A stretch of 64,000 nt of DNA from Stomorhina lunata (Eukaryota > Arthropoda > Insecta > Diptera > Rhiniidae). Position 1 is the first letter of the stretch; each line of letters starts with the position of its first letter. Of this stretch, positions 1 to 12,990 are shown piece after piece. Made by a program: the position numbers and the translations under genes. The stretch is from contig OW121743.1 in the NCBI GenBank assembly GCA_933228675.1, forward strand, positions 96,597,998-96,661,997, read 5' to 3'. The notes beneath the pieces were generated by a model. The model was not told the DNA's origin and did not search any database. It worked only from the letters and a program-made list of their open reading frames with translations.

Positions 1-440
1 GGCCACAAAAATCAATATTTTTTCATGAAATTTTAAACTTAAATCACTGTACCAAATTTCGTTGAAATCGGTCCACATTTGACCATAGCTCTCATACAAA
101 CTCTTTTCTCAAAACGCACTAAGTGGGACAAAATTCACTAAAACACTCGTAAATCCGAAGATATTATGAGAATTTTAAGTTTATTTTTTGCATACATAAA
201 AACTGTAATCAATTTGCCAAATTTCGAGATAATCGGTCCACATTTGACCCTAGCTCTCATATAAGTCCAAATGATGGAAAAAGTTTAAATGTATAAGTTT
301 TGAGAATATGTTTGTATGATGTCAAAATTTAGCTATTATTTGTCTTTATACAGAAAAAAGAACACCTTTGACCTTTGTGGTGAAGGGTATCGTATGGTCG
401 GGCATGACCGACTATAGCACTTTCTTACTTGTTTTATTTC
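1..440 (+). repeat. R1 interspersed repeat, 3' part (cut by window edge)
   Basis: Closely matches the second half of the R1 copy at 22238-23010. Shared landmarks are the paired phrases about an ATCGGTCCACATTTGACC block, the GTGGTGAAGGGTATCGTATG segment near 380-400, and the terminal part with the imperfect palindrome GTCGGGCATGACCGAC followed by TATAGCACTTTCTTACTTG. The upstream part lies outside the window. The open frame at 368-697 starts in this repeat and runs into unique sequence, so it is not taken as a gene. Confidence 0.8.
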
Positions 441-2330
441 AATATTTAATAATAAAAGTGCTTAAATATGTTGATATAACAAAACATTTACGACCCATGT
501 TCCTCTTAGAAACAACAGTAGCATTAAACATTATGCAATATTTAATGACTAACATTTTGCAATATTTAATGCTACTTAATAACTCACATGGGATTAAAAA
601 TAAACCACTTAAAATTAATAGATTTATGTTTAAAATTCACATAAATAAATTGTTGATTGAAACTTTTATATTTCAGTTTAGGAAATTAAACACTTAATGA
701 ATAAACACTTTAAATTAAAACTTTTAAAACTCTCAAGCGACCAAAACGAATGCAATAAACGAAACTTAATCAAATACACTTTAATTAAACACTTAAAAAC
801 CAAATACCAACAAAAACACTTAATTACACTTTGCAAAAAAAATTCTAAAAAGCAAATGTTTAAGCAAATTATAAATGAAAAATATTTATATGCAAAAGAC
901 CAAACGTTTTTTTTTTTTTATAAAAAAAAAAAACATTATAATTTTGTGCTTCTTCAATTTAATATTTAGTTAAATTTCTTAAAAGAAAAAGAAATAACTG
1001 CATCGAAGTTCTTCTAATTTGTTTGATAATCAAATTCTTAACTGAATTTAAATCCTTTCAACTCTAAAGACCCTCTTTTTTACAAAAATAAATCTTTAGT
1101 TCATTCGTTTTGTATATAAAGTAGTCATTGTGTAAAATTGTTCATAAATGTATGTTAAAAGTAATTAATTTAAAAAAATTCCTATGATTTGTTAAAAACT
1201 CTTTGTTTTGTTTATTTAATTAAAAAGTTTTTATTTAACTCATTTTTGAAATTTTGTGTTTTTGTTCAGTTCAGTGTTTTTGTTCAGTTATTGCTTTCTG
1301 CATTGTATTGTATTTTATTGTACGTAATGTAAAATGTGTCTAAACTGCTGCTTCAATTCCTTATTTTTTGTTTGTTAAAACATAAATATCATAACATCTA
1401 ACTAAATATAAAATTACTATTGTACTAAATATTCCCTTTAAAAAAACCCATAGCTTTGCTTTAAAATAGTCTTGATATAACAAAATAATAAATTAAAAAT
1501 TTTTCTTTAATAATTTTTTATGATTTTTGTTCATAAAACAAGAGATTCTCCTCTAACTTATTTTGTTTTTTTAATAAAAATAATCACCTAAATAAAATTT
1601 ACAAAATAAAAATTTGAATAAAATCAACAACTAAGTTGAATCAAATTTAAAGTCATCCCCCCAAGTAACTGTTGGTATTAATTGTGAATTTTAGTTTCTT
1701 TTTTTCGTTTTATAACATTTTATAACATTTCATTTTATTTTAATAATTTTCTTTTCTTAAGATTTAAAGTTTTTTCTAAGGGCGTCTTTTTTACTGTTTA
1801 TTAAAGTTATTAACTGGTGGATATTATTTTTTCGAAACAATTTTGGACAAATACTTTGTTAAAACTACTATGAACAGAATTTACTTTTCTTCGTTGCTAA
1901 CACTGTTACCATCATCATCTTCTCTACTTACATTATTTCGTTGAGTTTATAATAAATATAATGAAAAATCTCAGGAAACTTTTCTATTCTAGTCAATTCA
2001 CTAGTAAAATCTATTATGTTTATGAAATTCTTTTCTTAGCTGCTTTGGCATAATATAAAAAACTTTTAAAATTTTCTTTATTAAAAATGTGAATTTGTAT
2101 ACAATTTTAAATTTTACTGAATTTAATTTTTGCAGTAACGTTTTGAACTGACTTTGTAAGACACTGTAGTTTTTGGTATTTTAATAGAGTAACTATATGT
2201 GATATTACAACATTTTAATTTGTTACTTAAAAAAGTTTATAAAAGAAAAGTCGCAATTTATTGCCTACCTAATTAACCTCAAAACCGCACGCTTAAGGGT
2301 TTCATTTTAATATCTTAAGTCTGGCTTAAA
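441..2330. other. AT-rich non-coding sequence
   Basis: No credible exon, RNA gene or recognisable transposon. The frame at 697-969 is low-complexity Lys/Leu/Asn-rich translation of A-rich DNA and is rejected as a gene. Confidence 0.6.
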
Positions 2331-4090
2331 ATTAAAATTTTTCGATAAAATTTTGTATATGAGCCATCCTAGCTCATACAATTTTTATAGTTCTTCAAAC
2401 ATTTTAAACTCAGTTTTGTTCAGATTTTAAGGCATTTTTTGTATGATGGCAGTACGAGTTCACTAAACTACAATTCTACAAGTTTACAAGCTACAATTAC
2501 AATTCTAATTCTTACAAGTGCTGTTCAATTGCGTTTCACTAAAATTTACACAACAATTATAGCTTTTTGGACTTGTAAACTACTATTTCTACAATTACAA
2601 TTTTTATAATTACAATTTCTAAAATTACAATTTCTTCAATTATAATAAAATAAAATATTTTGGTAAATATATGGAGTCAAATAAATCATTTTTGAACTCG
2701 TACTGAACCACACCATCTACGATTTTCATGAAATTATATACATTCTCCCAGCCTAGGCAATTTTTACACTTCTTCAAAATTTTTAATTTCGCTTTGGTTC
2801 AGATTTTATGGCGGTTAAAAGCTCGTTTTTTTCAAGATATTTTCCGAAATATACCCACTTTATATGCATATAAGTTTTGATACTCATGTTTTGGCATATG
2901 TCCTGTAGTATTATGTCCTTAAATCTTGTATTCAAATTCAAAATTTGTACTGAAATATTATATAATGAAAATGGAAGATATGCTTTTTGAGGTATCCTTG
3001 AGTCAAGGACATCATTGATTTCCCTTGTTCTGCATACATGATTATATTTTCATATCCTTCACCACTATAGGTGGAAAGCGTATTATAAGTTTGGGCTGAT
3101 GTATGTAACGCATAGAAATATTGGTCTTAGACCACCTTTAGTATACCAATGGACTTAGAATTCATTCCTGAGTCGATGTCAGTCCGTCCGTCCCATGCAA
3201 ACCTTGTAATTAAACAAAATAAATAAATTGTCATTAATATTGATTGGATTTTGTGTTAATTTTAATTAATTTTTATAAAAAGATAGTTAAAAACCAAATT
3301 TGAATTCAATTTATCATTCACATGTAACTTATAAAATTTTTTTTGAGAGTCTCAGTCGGCCCTATGCTTTTTTTCTACAATTCTACAAGTGTACAAGTAC
3401 AAATTTAGATTTGTGAAACAAAACCACTTGTAGAAGTATGACTTGTAAACTTCTGAATTGTAAAAATAATTTGTAGCTACAAACTTGTAATTGCATTTCA
3501 ATGAAATACAATTTTTTACAAGTTCACAACTTTACAGGCAAAAACACTTGTAATTGTAGACTTGTAGCTTAGTGAAATAGGACTATAGTCTCAGTTTTAT
3601 TTCCTTATAATTAAAATATTCTGGAACTTAAGAACATACGCTTTAATATGAGCCTAGATTCACAAAAAATTATATAACCGTATAAAATGCTGTAATTATG
3701 TAAAACCTAGAACAGAATCGCAGCATTTGATATCGATCAAAAACTCAGACTTTTAAGAAAATATTGTGTGACATACCTTAGGGGTTTCCCAAGTAATTTA
3801 GTCTGCCAAAAGTTCAATGAAATTTGATATCTAAAGATATAACTTTGTTAGTCAAAATATATAGTTTAAATGAAATTATTTTACTATTAAGGAACTTATG
3901 ACAAATTATTTACAATGTAAAAAACTTTATATATTAAATATTTTTAGATTATCCTAAAAGTATGCTATGATTTGAACCGCCACAAAATCTAAACCAAAGC
4001 AGACTTAAAAATTTTAAAGAACTTTAAAAATTGGATGAGCTATTCAAAAATTCATTGAAATCTGAGATGGTGAGCTTCAGTATGTCATCG
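2331..4090. repeat. Nested inverted-repeat elements (foldback-type and a CTACAAG-rich family)
   Basis: Two repeat families are interleaved. A CTACAA/ACAAGT-rich segment at about 2459-2645 recurs inverted at about 3374-3590; the outer ends read TTCACTAAACTACAATTCTA and, on the other strand, TTTCACTAAGCTACAAGTCT. Between and around these, 2671-3050 (and a shorter piece at 2331-2440) match the left arm of the foldback element at 7043-8190, and 3960-4090 matches its inverse arm. A fragment of R1 lies at 3054-3199. This is a nest of several insertions, and exact borders cannot be fixed by eye. Confidence 0.6.
3054..3199 (+). repeat. R1 interspersed repeat, 5' fragment
   Basis: Shows the R1 left end (TTCACCACTATAGGTGG), the GCTGATGTATGTAACGCATAG block, and the short GTCY-type run GTCCGTCCGTCCC. 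It is truncated after the CATGCAAACC segment. Confidence 0.75.
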
Positions 4091-4334
4091 GAAATATTTG
4101 ATTATTAATTGTTCGAACCAAAAAAACAGACATTGTTGCAATGATATTCATATGTCAAAAAAAATAATATCAAAATATAGTCTTAAATTTTCACAAGTGA
4201 ATCACAACTAATCAGTTTAAAAAAAAAAAACATATACAAAATAAAATAAAATTGTTTTAGCTCTACATTACCCAAGAATAAAGATTATTATAAGTTTGTG
4301 CTAATGTATGTACATACTTACTTAAAAGGCCTAT

Positions 4335-4930
4335 ATTTAAAACTTGCTAATGGCAAAGGCCGATCACATTTTAGTATTCCATGTGCTTCGATCTTCTGCG
4401 CATATTCTCCAAAAACTCTGAAAGATTTTAATCTACCTGATCTTTCCATCGAAGTTTCGGACGTCCTCTTCTACCATTTCTTTTGGTATCGTTTTTGAAT
4501 ACTTTTCTTGCTGGAATATTTTCATCCATTCGCACAACATGTCCCAGCCTACGCAGTTGCTGCTATTTAATATGTTTTACTATGTCGATATCATTGTATA
4601 ACTCATACAGCTCATGGTTCATTCGATGTATATATTCGTTAATGACGTAGACTGAATCTTTCCAGAATCTTTTCCTCATAACCCCAAGAATAGCCTTTGC
4701 TCGTGATTAAGCTCCATATAATTGCACGGGTTATTTTAATTCTTATAGAGAGCTTTATTTCTAATCTGTTTGAGTCAAAATAACATATGTTGACAAATAT
4801 GAATTTATGTCGTTGTTTATGTTGACGGCGATACCGAGGTAAACAATTTTTTTACAACCTCGAAGCTATAGTTCTCAACTATCAAATGTGATCCAATTCT
4901 TGTGGATTGTCTGCTTGTAAAAACCATCAG
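4335..4930 (-). pseudogene. Decayed non-LTR retrotransposon RT, C-terminal end
   Basis: Translated on the minus strand with several frame changes and stops, this stretch gives the characteristic end of an insect non-LTR reverse transcriptase. From N to C it shows a SFEVVKK-like piece near 4860, a NHELYELYNDIDI-like piece near 4600, then RRLGHVVRMDENIPARKVF and RRGRPKLRWKDQV near 4440-4540. That ending is typical of RTE-like LINE polymerases (family knowledge). No intact frame longer than about 40 codons survives, so it is dead. A short R1-like scrap lies just outside it at 4285-4330. Confidence 0.75.
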
Positions 4931-7042
4931 ACTTGTTTAGAGCTTTTTTGAAAATCAGTATTAAAAGATATATAAAATGTCAAAATTGGATAAATTATAT
5001 GTTCCAAATCAATTGGATCTACTTCCTATATAAAAATGTGTGAAATGCCGAAATGCTTAAATTTGCATTCCACCAAAACAATTAAGGGTATTTTAATGAT
5101 GACAAATTTTATATATTTTGCAATGATTACCTAAAGTTCAAAAGTGAATAGCACATGACAATGGATACCATAGTTAACATAGATTAAATGGCTAACCTTC
5201 CGTAGTCTTAAATATATGATCACTTCTTTTGATGGTCTGACCAATGATTGATGCAATTGGATAGGATAGGACATCAATTATTGCTAATACCAATGATCCA
5301 AAATTGATTAAGATATATCTTCACATTGTGGGAAGAATTTTTAGCACCATGTTCATGTTTTTGAATCATACCATAGCATTCCATATTACTCAAACGAAGC
5401 AATTTTTATATACAAAACTATTTGGTTTTTTCGTTTTAAAAACGGGGCGCTCGTCTCAAATGGGTTTAATAAAATTAACCATTCCGTTTCCTAAGGCATC
5501 CAAATTCATTCAACAACAACATCGCTCAATGTATTGAAAAATTATCTCCTGTATAAACACATTTAGAAATTCGATTTAAATTTTTTTAATTTTTACATAT
5601 TAAGAAAACTTTTTTTATTCTAAAACACGTGTTTGGTTCAAACATTTGAAAATTGTTTTTAAAACTAACATGTGATGTTTTCGTATTAAGAATAATGGGT
5701 TACCAAGACATTGCCATGTTAAATAAGTTCAACATATTGTCAGTCATATACTTAAGACTACAACTTGTCTATAACTTAAAACTTTGCAATATCACTTGCC
5801 TTTCGTCTTAACAGTTGTAAAATTGAATGAAACTACATACAGTTGTCAAACAAGGCTTAAAATGCGAAAAAAACACAAGTCAAGTCAACAATTACTGTCA
5901 TTTGTTTTCTAAGTCAAATAAATAAGTTGGTCAACTGTCTAGTCATGTTACATTTAAAGGTGTTTTTTTGTTATTTTTAAATGACAGTGGATAGTAATGT
6001 TCAAGCAGACAAAGTTATTAAAAGTCTCCCACTGCGACTATTTTCTATTTTGCTATTATTTGTCGTTGAATTTGAACTACTTACATACATATTTCTTAAC
6101 AATTCCCAAAATCAAACAAAATAAATACCAAAAACTCTTAAAATTTTGCGACAGTATATTATTAACCTACTTTTAAGGTTATAATGCTACATGTTTCATT
6201 ACTTAACATACATTCATTTGACAAAAGAAAATTATATTTTGTAATAGTTGTAATATTTAGGGGTTGCAGGAAAAAATACCATTGAAAAAAGTTACATATC
6301 TTTAATACAAAAAAAAAGGGTGGTAACTGTAAAATGTGCAAAAATTTCCAATAAAATTTTCAGACTTTTTGTACCTAATTGAAAATAAGTTTTAAAATAA
6401 CTTATATTTTGAAAAATTTATGTCTTTACAATTTTTTAATTTTATTTAATTCTCAAAATGTTTTCAATTTTCTAAAAAGCCTTTAAATCTGTTGTCGAAA
6501 TATTTGTCTTTAATATTCTTTAATACTTTTCTTCCATTTGAAAGGATGATTACAACAAATGAAAAACGTAATGAAGCGTATCTACTATTTGACTAGCAAA
6601 AAACTTACATCCTGTGCATACATATCGTCGCATGGACAGCAAAATAGCTCAGAAGTTTAGAAAAAAATTAATTATTTTTATCTTTGCTTAAAAATATATA
6701 CTTCTTTAAATTAATTTGTAAAAATGTAATCCTTTCGATAGGCAGACAGTGAAAAGGACGAAGCTCAAATTACATAAAAAAAGTTTATAGTATTGGTTGG
6801 TATAATATAATTAAATTTAGTTTTAAAATTTCTTTTGTGTTTGATTCCCATATTTTTCCAAACCCTAAAATATTTTGGTTTTTAATTCTTATAAACATTT
6901 AGGAGAATTTTAGTTTTGACAATCAAATTTTATCCAACCACGGAGCTTTGGCAAAACATAGTTAACAAATGATAACTAACACTATGACAGATTTTGAGGG
7001 TGATTGTCTGGGATCAAAAAAATTCCTATGACACATGAAAGC
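4931..7042. other. AT-rich intergenic or intronic sequence
   Basis: No exon or RNA gene recognised. 5690-5960 is of somewhat higher complexity and non-repetitive. The open frame at 5304-5537 shows no family resemblance and is not supported as a gene. Confidence 0.55.
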
Positions 7043-8190
7043 ACTAGACTAGTGTTTTCAAACCCCAAAAGCGTTTATCGCTGGTAGGTGGAACTTTAGA
7101 GTTATCGCCTTTTGGAATTTGCAATTTTCTTTGTCAAATCAAACATTTTCGAACACATACTGAGCCACATCATCTCCAATTGTCATTGAATTTTGTATAT
7201 ACGTACAATTGTTATAGTTCTACAAAATTTAAAATTTTAAATTGGTTCACATTTTATGTCGGCTTAAAGTTCGCGTTTTTGAGATTTTTTTCAAAACATA
7301 ATTTATGTGCCTATAACTTTTGATATGGTCATCAGTTTTGATGAAACTAAACTCACATTTCAACGTATATCCTATAGTTTTCATGTTTATAAAATTAAAA
7401 AATAAATCATATATTGAAGAACAAGGAATGTCAATTATGCCCTTGACTCAAGGATTTCTTGAAAAGCATATCTTCCATTTTCTTTATCCTTCTCTCAAAT
7501 ATGGATTAAAGGGTTGACATCAAAAAATAGAAACTAAAACAGCAGTGCCATAGGGAAATCGGAAAATAATAGACTTTTTGTAAAACAAGTCAAATTATTT
7601 TGAGTTTTTTTTTCATGAATTGTTCTAAATGTAAAAGTAAAAAAATATGAAACATTTTTTAAAATTCATGAAAAAAATTTTAAATTTCAAAATTTGTACT
7701 AAAATATTATAAGTTTTCGAAAAAGTATTTTGCGATCGATTATGGGTCCTTTATTTTGCTTTTAAACAAAATGGAATTTGTTTTTTGAAATATCCTTGAG
7801 TTAAAGATATAATAGATCTCCTTGTTCTTCAATACACGAATAAATAATTTTATATAAAGAAGGAAAAAATTAGAGAACTTGCACTGATATATGAGCCCAG
7901 ATTCATATAAATCTGATAACAGTACCAAAAATTATAGGCATATAAAATGGGTATGTTCTCAAAAAAATCTCGAAAATAAGAAACGAATCTTGAACCAAAG
8001 CGAAATTTTAAAGAACTATTAAAATTGTATGAAATTTCATCAAAATCGGAAATGGTGAGGTTCAAATTTTGTATTTTTCGTTTGAAAAATTTTGGTTTTT
8101 TGGAAAAATTACATACTTCAAATGCCGATAACTCTAAAGTTCCACCTGCTAGGTTCAAACTCTTTGGGAGTTTGAATACACTAGTCTAGT
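7043..8190. repeat. Foldback-like element with long terminal inverted repeats
   Basis: The left arm (about 7043-7500) and right arm (about 7740-8190) are inverted copies of each other. Both outer ends read ACTAGACTAGTG, followed by a shared GTGGAACTTTAGAGTTATCG about 40 bp in. Pairing continues with indels through the ATGTGCCTATAA segment to a shared block meaning ATTGAAGAACAAGG near 7417 and 7830. The middle holds no gene. The minus-strand frames at 7740-7928 and 7850-8158 are translations of one arm and are not taken as proteins. I saw no convincing target duplication. Confidence 0.8.
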
Positions 8191-8772
8191 ACTTTATATT
8201 TGTATGGAAATTTTCCTTACCACAAAATCGTGTTTCACAGTGCAGTTTGACAAAAACTGTCAAAGTTCGGAAGTCCCTGTAGGAAGATCTTTTGCAAATA
8301 ACAAACATATGGATATTAGCCAAAACTATTTTAGTTTTTTAGGCCAGTTTACGATATGTATGTAACTAAAACATTTTACTCAAAACGAGCAACATATAAT
8401 ATTTAATATTTCTCTTTAACTTTTTTGTTTTTATTTTATTCTTCTTTGACTTTGTTGTCTTTAGTTTTATTTTTATGCATTATTACATTTATTGCCCAAA
8501 AAGGCAAAAAAAAAGAGTAAATTGTTAAAGAAAGAATCTCAAAGAATATTTAACAAACAAACAAAAACAAAAAAAACGTCTAATAAAAGAAGTTAAAAGA
8601 AAGAAAAACTTCTTTAATATTGTTTATGTTACAGGCTTATAGCGCCATAACATGTAATAACCCAAAACTATGGTACAATTCAAAAAATGTCGTACAAATT
8701 GTAAGTCGCTTGAAATGTACTAATATATGTTAACAGGAAGTAAAATAACTAAATACACATGTATCATGCTAA

Positions 8773-8817
<45 letters not shown>

Positions 8818-10489
8818 TATATATGAAGATGTTTTCTCACAAAGCATGAGAAATCCATTCCCTTTTAAGAGTAAAATAGTTGAAATAATGGTTAGTTTCA
8901 GAGAGTCAGTTTGTCTACTATTTCTTTACTTATATCCATCTCTATAATCACCTCACATGACATGCTTATGTTCAGAACATTGGAAATATTTATGATAAGT
9001 CTTATAAAAAATACAACATTTTGTGAATTGATCATATGTATGTCTTAACATTACTGAGACCTTTTGCCATATAAACAAACTAAAAACAATTGAAACTAGA
9101 AACCTACTCCCGCAGCCTACACGGGTTAAATATTACTTTTTTAAGTCAAGTAATAGTAGAGAATGATGATGGTTACGTGGGTAATCAAACATAAAGTTAA
9201 TGACAATGACTGAAGAAATAAAAAGAAACAATGTACTCAAAAAATTCTAAGACCAGTTAAAGCCTTTAACAAAGTATTAGTATAGGTTTTCTGGTTTTCC
9301 AGAATGTATTACAAGAAAAAAAAAACAAAAAGAATTGCAGTCTTTTTTAAGGTTTCCTTATAATTTTCTAATATTTTTTTTCACTTTATTTGTATATATT
9401 TAAAAATAATTTATTAAATTTCTTTAACATTTAACTTCTAAGTTGTATTTTACTTTATCTTTACCATATTTCACTGCTAAACTAAAATCACCAGTATTTC
9501 TTTAAATTTCTTTAAAACAATTCTCAAAGCGGTTTTCCATCAATTACCAAATTTTTTAAACAACTTCCCACCTTTAGCACTAAATACCAAAAAAAAAAAA
9601 AATCTAAAACTTTAAATGAAACAAACTGATTTTGAAAACTCAATTATCATTAAAAAAAATCAAATATTATATGATATAACCTCAAAAAAAAAATCAAATC
9701 AAACCCTATTTCAGAAGTTGCCAATTTTAATGCATTTGCAAGATCAAAATATCAAACAACACGCGTACTCTCATCAACATTTTCATCATCTTCACAACAA
9801 CATGAATAATTGAAAAAAATAACGTTCATTTTCCACCAGCTGATCAGAAAGTTATATAAAAAAAACACTCACTCTCTATATTTATCTCTCTGAATATCCC
9901 CAAACACCACAAAAAACTAACAAAAACTACAAGAACATTAAAAAAAATCACAAGATCATGTGTTTAAAAAAAACGAGAGCAAAAATATATCATTACAAGA
10001 TATCAGCACAAAAGATATTTCGAAATCATCTCATCTTAAAGGAGTAAACAAAACTAAACAAATATCATCAACCAAAAAAAACGTAAAAATTATGAAAAAT
10101 TAATTACATTTTTTTTAAGAAAAATATGATTAAACAACATTTTGTCAAAAATCTGAGTAAATCGGAATGACAGTGTTGCTTAATTTTTTAAATTGTTGTA
10201 AAAATTTGGGCAGTATTGAATACAATTACAAAAAATCCTATCACATTTTTTTCATTCTAATTAATAGGTCTCATTCATACCCGTAATTCTGAATATTATC
10301 ACCATCTTAGCATAAGTAGGCTAATATATTGATTATATAATACCAGGTGAACATATTGTGATATATCATTTTACCAAACTGAAAAAATTTTAATTTTTCA
10401 AACCTTCAAAATCCACACAAAAAATTTTAACTTCCACTACTTTCATAAGTCTTAAACATTTTAAAATTTGTATAGCAATTAGTTCTTAT
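8191..10489. other. AT-rich sequence with an (AT)n microsatellite
   Basis: An alternating AT run spans about 8775-8824; the small frame at 8759-8947 is its translation. The remainder is A/T-rich with no supported gene. 9590-10130 is strongly A-rich on the + strand. Confidence 0.6.
8775..8824. repeat. (AT)n microsatellite
   Basis: About 50 bp of nearly pure alternating A and T, with a single G near the right end. Confidence 0.95.
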
Positions 10490-12990
10490 TTTTATTTTAA
10501 AAATGATTTTTTAAAAATTTTGCTATTTATAGGAAATTTTTCAAAATCGTTCTATATATACGAAATTTTCAAAGTTTCTCTATTTATAGGAAACTTTTCA
10601 AAATTTCTCTATTTATAGGAAATTTTTCAAAATTTCTCTATTTAAAGGAAATTGTTAAAAATTTCTTTCTATAGGAAATTTTTGAAAATATTACTATTTA
10701 TAGAAAATTATTCAAAATTTCCCAATTTTTAGGAAATTTTCAAAAATTTCTCAATTTATAGGAAATTTTCAAAAATTTCTCAATTTATAGGAAATTTTTC
10801 AAAATTTCTCTATTTATAGAAAATTTTTCAAAATTCAAAATTTCTCTTTTTATAGTAAATTTTTTTAAATTTCTCTACTTATAAGAAATTTTTCAAATTT
10901 TCTCTATTTATAGAAAATTTTTCAAAATTTTACTTTTCATAGGAAATTTAAAAAAAAATTTTCTTTTTTAGGAAACTTTTCAAAATTTCTCAATTTATAG
11001 GAAATTTTTTAAAATTTCTCTTTTTATAGGAAAATTTTCAAAAATTTTTTTTTAGGGAATTTTTCAAAATGTCACTATTTATAGAAAATCAAATATAGGA
11101 AATTTTAAAAAATTTCTTAATTTAAAGGAAATTTTTTAAAATTTCTGTATTTATAGGAAATTTTTTTAAAATTTCTATATTTAAAATAAATTTTTTATAA
11201 TTTCTCTATTTAGAGGAAATTTTTTATAATTTCTTTTTTTGTAAGAAATTTTTTTAAATTTTAAAAATATCTCTATTAATAGAAAATTTTTCAAATTCTT
11301 TTTATATTTTTCAAAATTTTCCTATCATAGAAAATTGATAGAAAATTTTTCAAATTTTTTTTTATTTGTAGAATTTTTTTCAAAATTTCCCCGTATATAG
11401 AAAATTTTTCAAAATTTCCCTGTATGTAGAAAATTTTTCAAAATTTCCCTATCATAGAAAATTTTTCAAAAGTTTACTTTTCATAGGAAATTTTTGAAAA
11501 ATTTTAAATTTTTAGGAAACTTTTCAAAATTTCTCAATTTATAGGAAATTTTTTAAAATTTCTCTTTTTATAGGAAAATTTTCAAAAAATTTTTTTTTAG
11601 GGAGTTTTTTCAAAATGTCACTATTTATAGAAAATCAAATATAGGAAGTTTTAAAAAATTTCTTAATATATAGGAAATTTTTTAAAATTTCTGTATTTAT
11701 AGGAATTTTTTTTTAAATTTCTATATTTAAAATTAATTTTTTATAATTTCTTTTTTTGTAAGAAATTTTTTTAAATCTTAAAAATATCTCTATTTATAGA
11801 AAATTTTTCAAAATCTTTTTATATTTTTCAAAATTTTCCTATCAAGAAAATTGATAGAAAATTTTTCAAAATTTTTTTTATTTGTAGAAATTTTTTCAAA
11901 ATTTCCCTGTATATAGAAAATTTTTCAAAATTTCCCTATAAGTAGAAAATTTTTCAAAATTTCCCTATCATAAAAAATTTTTCAAAAGTTTACTTTTCAT
12001 AGGAAATTTTTAAAAAATGTTCCTTTTATGTGAAATTTTTCAAAATTTCTCTTTTTATAGGAAAATTTTCAAAATTTTTCTTTTTACAGGAAATTTTTCA
12101 AAATTTCTCTTTCTATAGGAAATTTTTCTAAATATCGCTATTTATAGAGATTTTTTCAAAATTTCTCAATTTTTAGGAAATTTTCAAAAATTTCTCAATT
12201 TATAGGAAATTTTCAAAAATTTCTCAATTTATAGGAATTTTTTTTTAAATTTCTCTATTTAAAATAAATTTCCTTTAAATTTCTCTATTTATAATAAATT
12301 TTTTATAATTTCTCTATTTAGAGAAAATTTTTAAAAATGTTTTTTTTTTTTTGTAGGAAATTTTTCAAATTTTTCAAAACTTTTCTATTTTTTAGGAATT
12401 TTTTAAAAATTTCTCTATGTATAGGAAATTTTTAAAATTTTACCAATTTATAAAATTTTTCAAAATCTTTTTATTTGTAAAAAATTTTTCAAAATTTTCC
12501 TATTTATAGAAAATTTTTTAAAATTTCCCTATTCGTAGAAAATTTTTCAAAATTTCCCTATTAATAGAAAATTTTTCAAAATTTTTCTATTTATAGGACA
12601 TTTTAAAAAATTTGACTGTTTATCAAAATTTCTCTATTTAAAGGAAATTTTTTAAAATGCTTTTATAGTAAAGTTTTCAAAATTTCTATAATTTTAGTGA
12701 ATTATTTTTTAATTTTTCTAATTAAAACAAATTTTTCAACATTTTTTTATCTAAAGGATTTTTTTTAAATTTCTTTATTTATAGGAAATTTTTTAAAGTT
12801 TCTCTTTTTAAATGAGGTTTTTATAAAATTATTAAATTTAAATAAATTTTTGTAGAATTTCTTTATTTTAAGAAAATTTAAAAAAATTTTTACATTTTAA
12901 AAAAAATTCCTATTAGTAGGAACTCTTTCAAAAAAATCTCTATTTATTTTTAAAAAATTTCTTTATGGGAATTTTTTGTTTTTTCATAAC
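10490..12990 (+). repeat. Degenerate 29-bp satellite array 1 (CTCTATTTATA variant)
   Basis: Roughly 85 diverged units built on GGAAATTTTTCAAAATTT followed by CTCTATTTATA. Many units have point changes or gained or lost bases. Larger duplications are superimposed: a distinctive run of odd units (TTTTAGGGA, then CAAAATGTCACTATTTATAG, then AATCAAATATAGGAA) occurs near 11054 and again near 11599, about 545 bp apart. No open frame or other content is present. Confidence 0.9.

Noticed and set aside
368..969. Two consecutive + strand frames (109 and 90 codons)
   Set aside because: They start in R1 and run into A/T-rich DNA; composition is Lys/Asn/Leu-rich with no motifs or splice context.
7850..8158. 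102-codon minus-strand frame
   Set aside because: It lies in a foldback arm, and the inverted sister arm does not preserve the frame.
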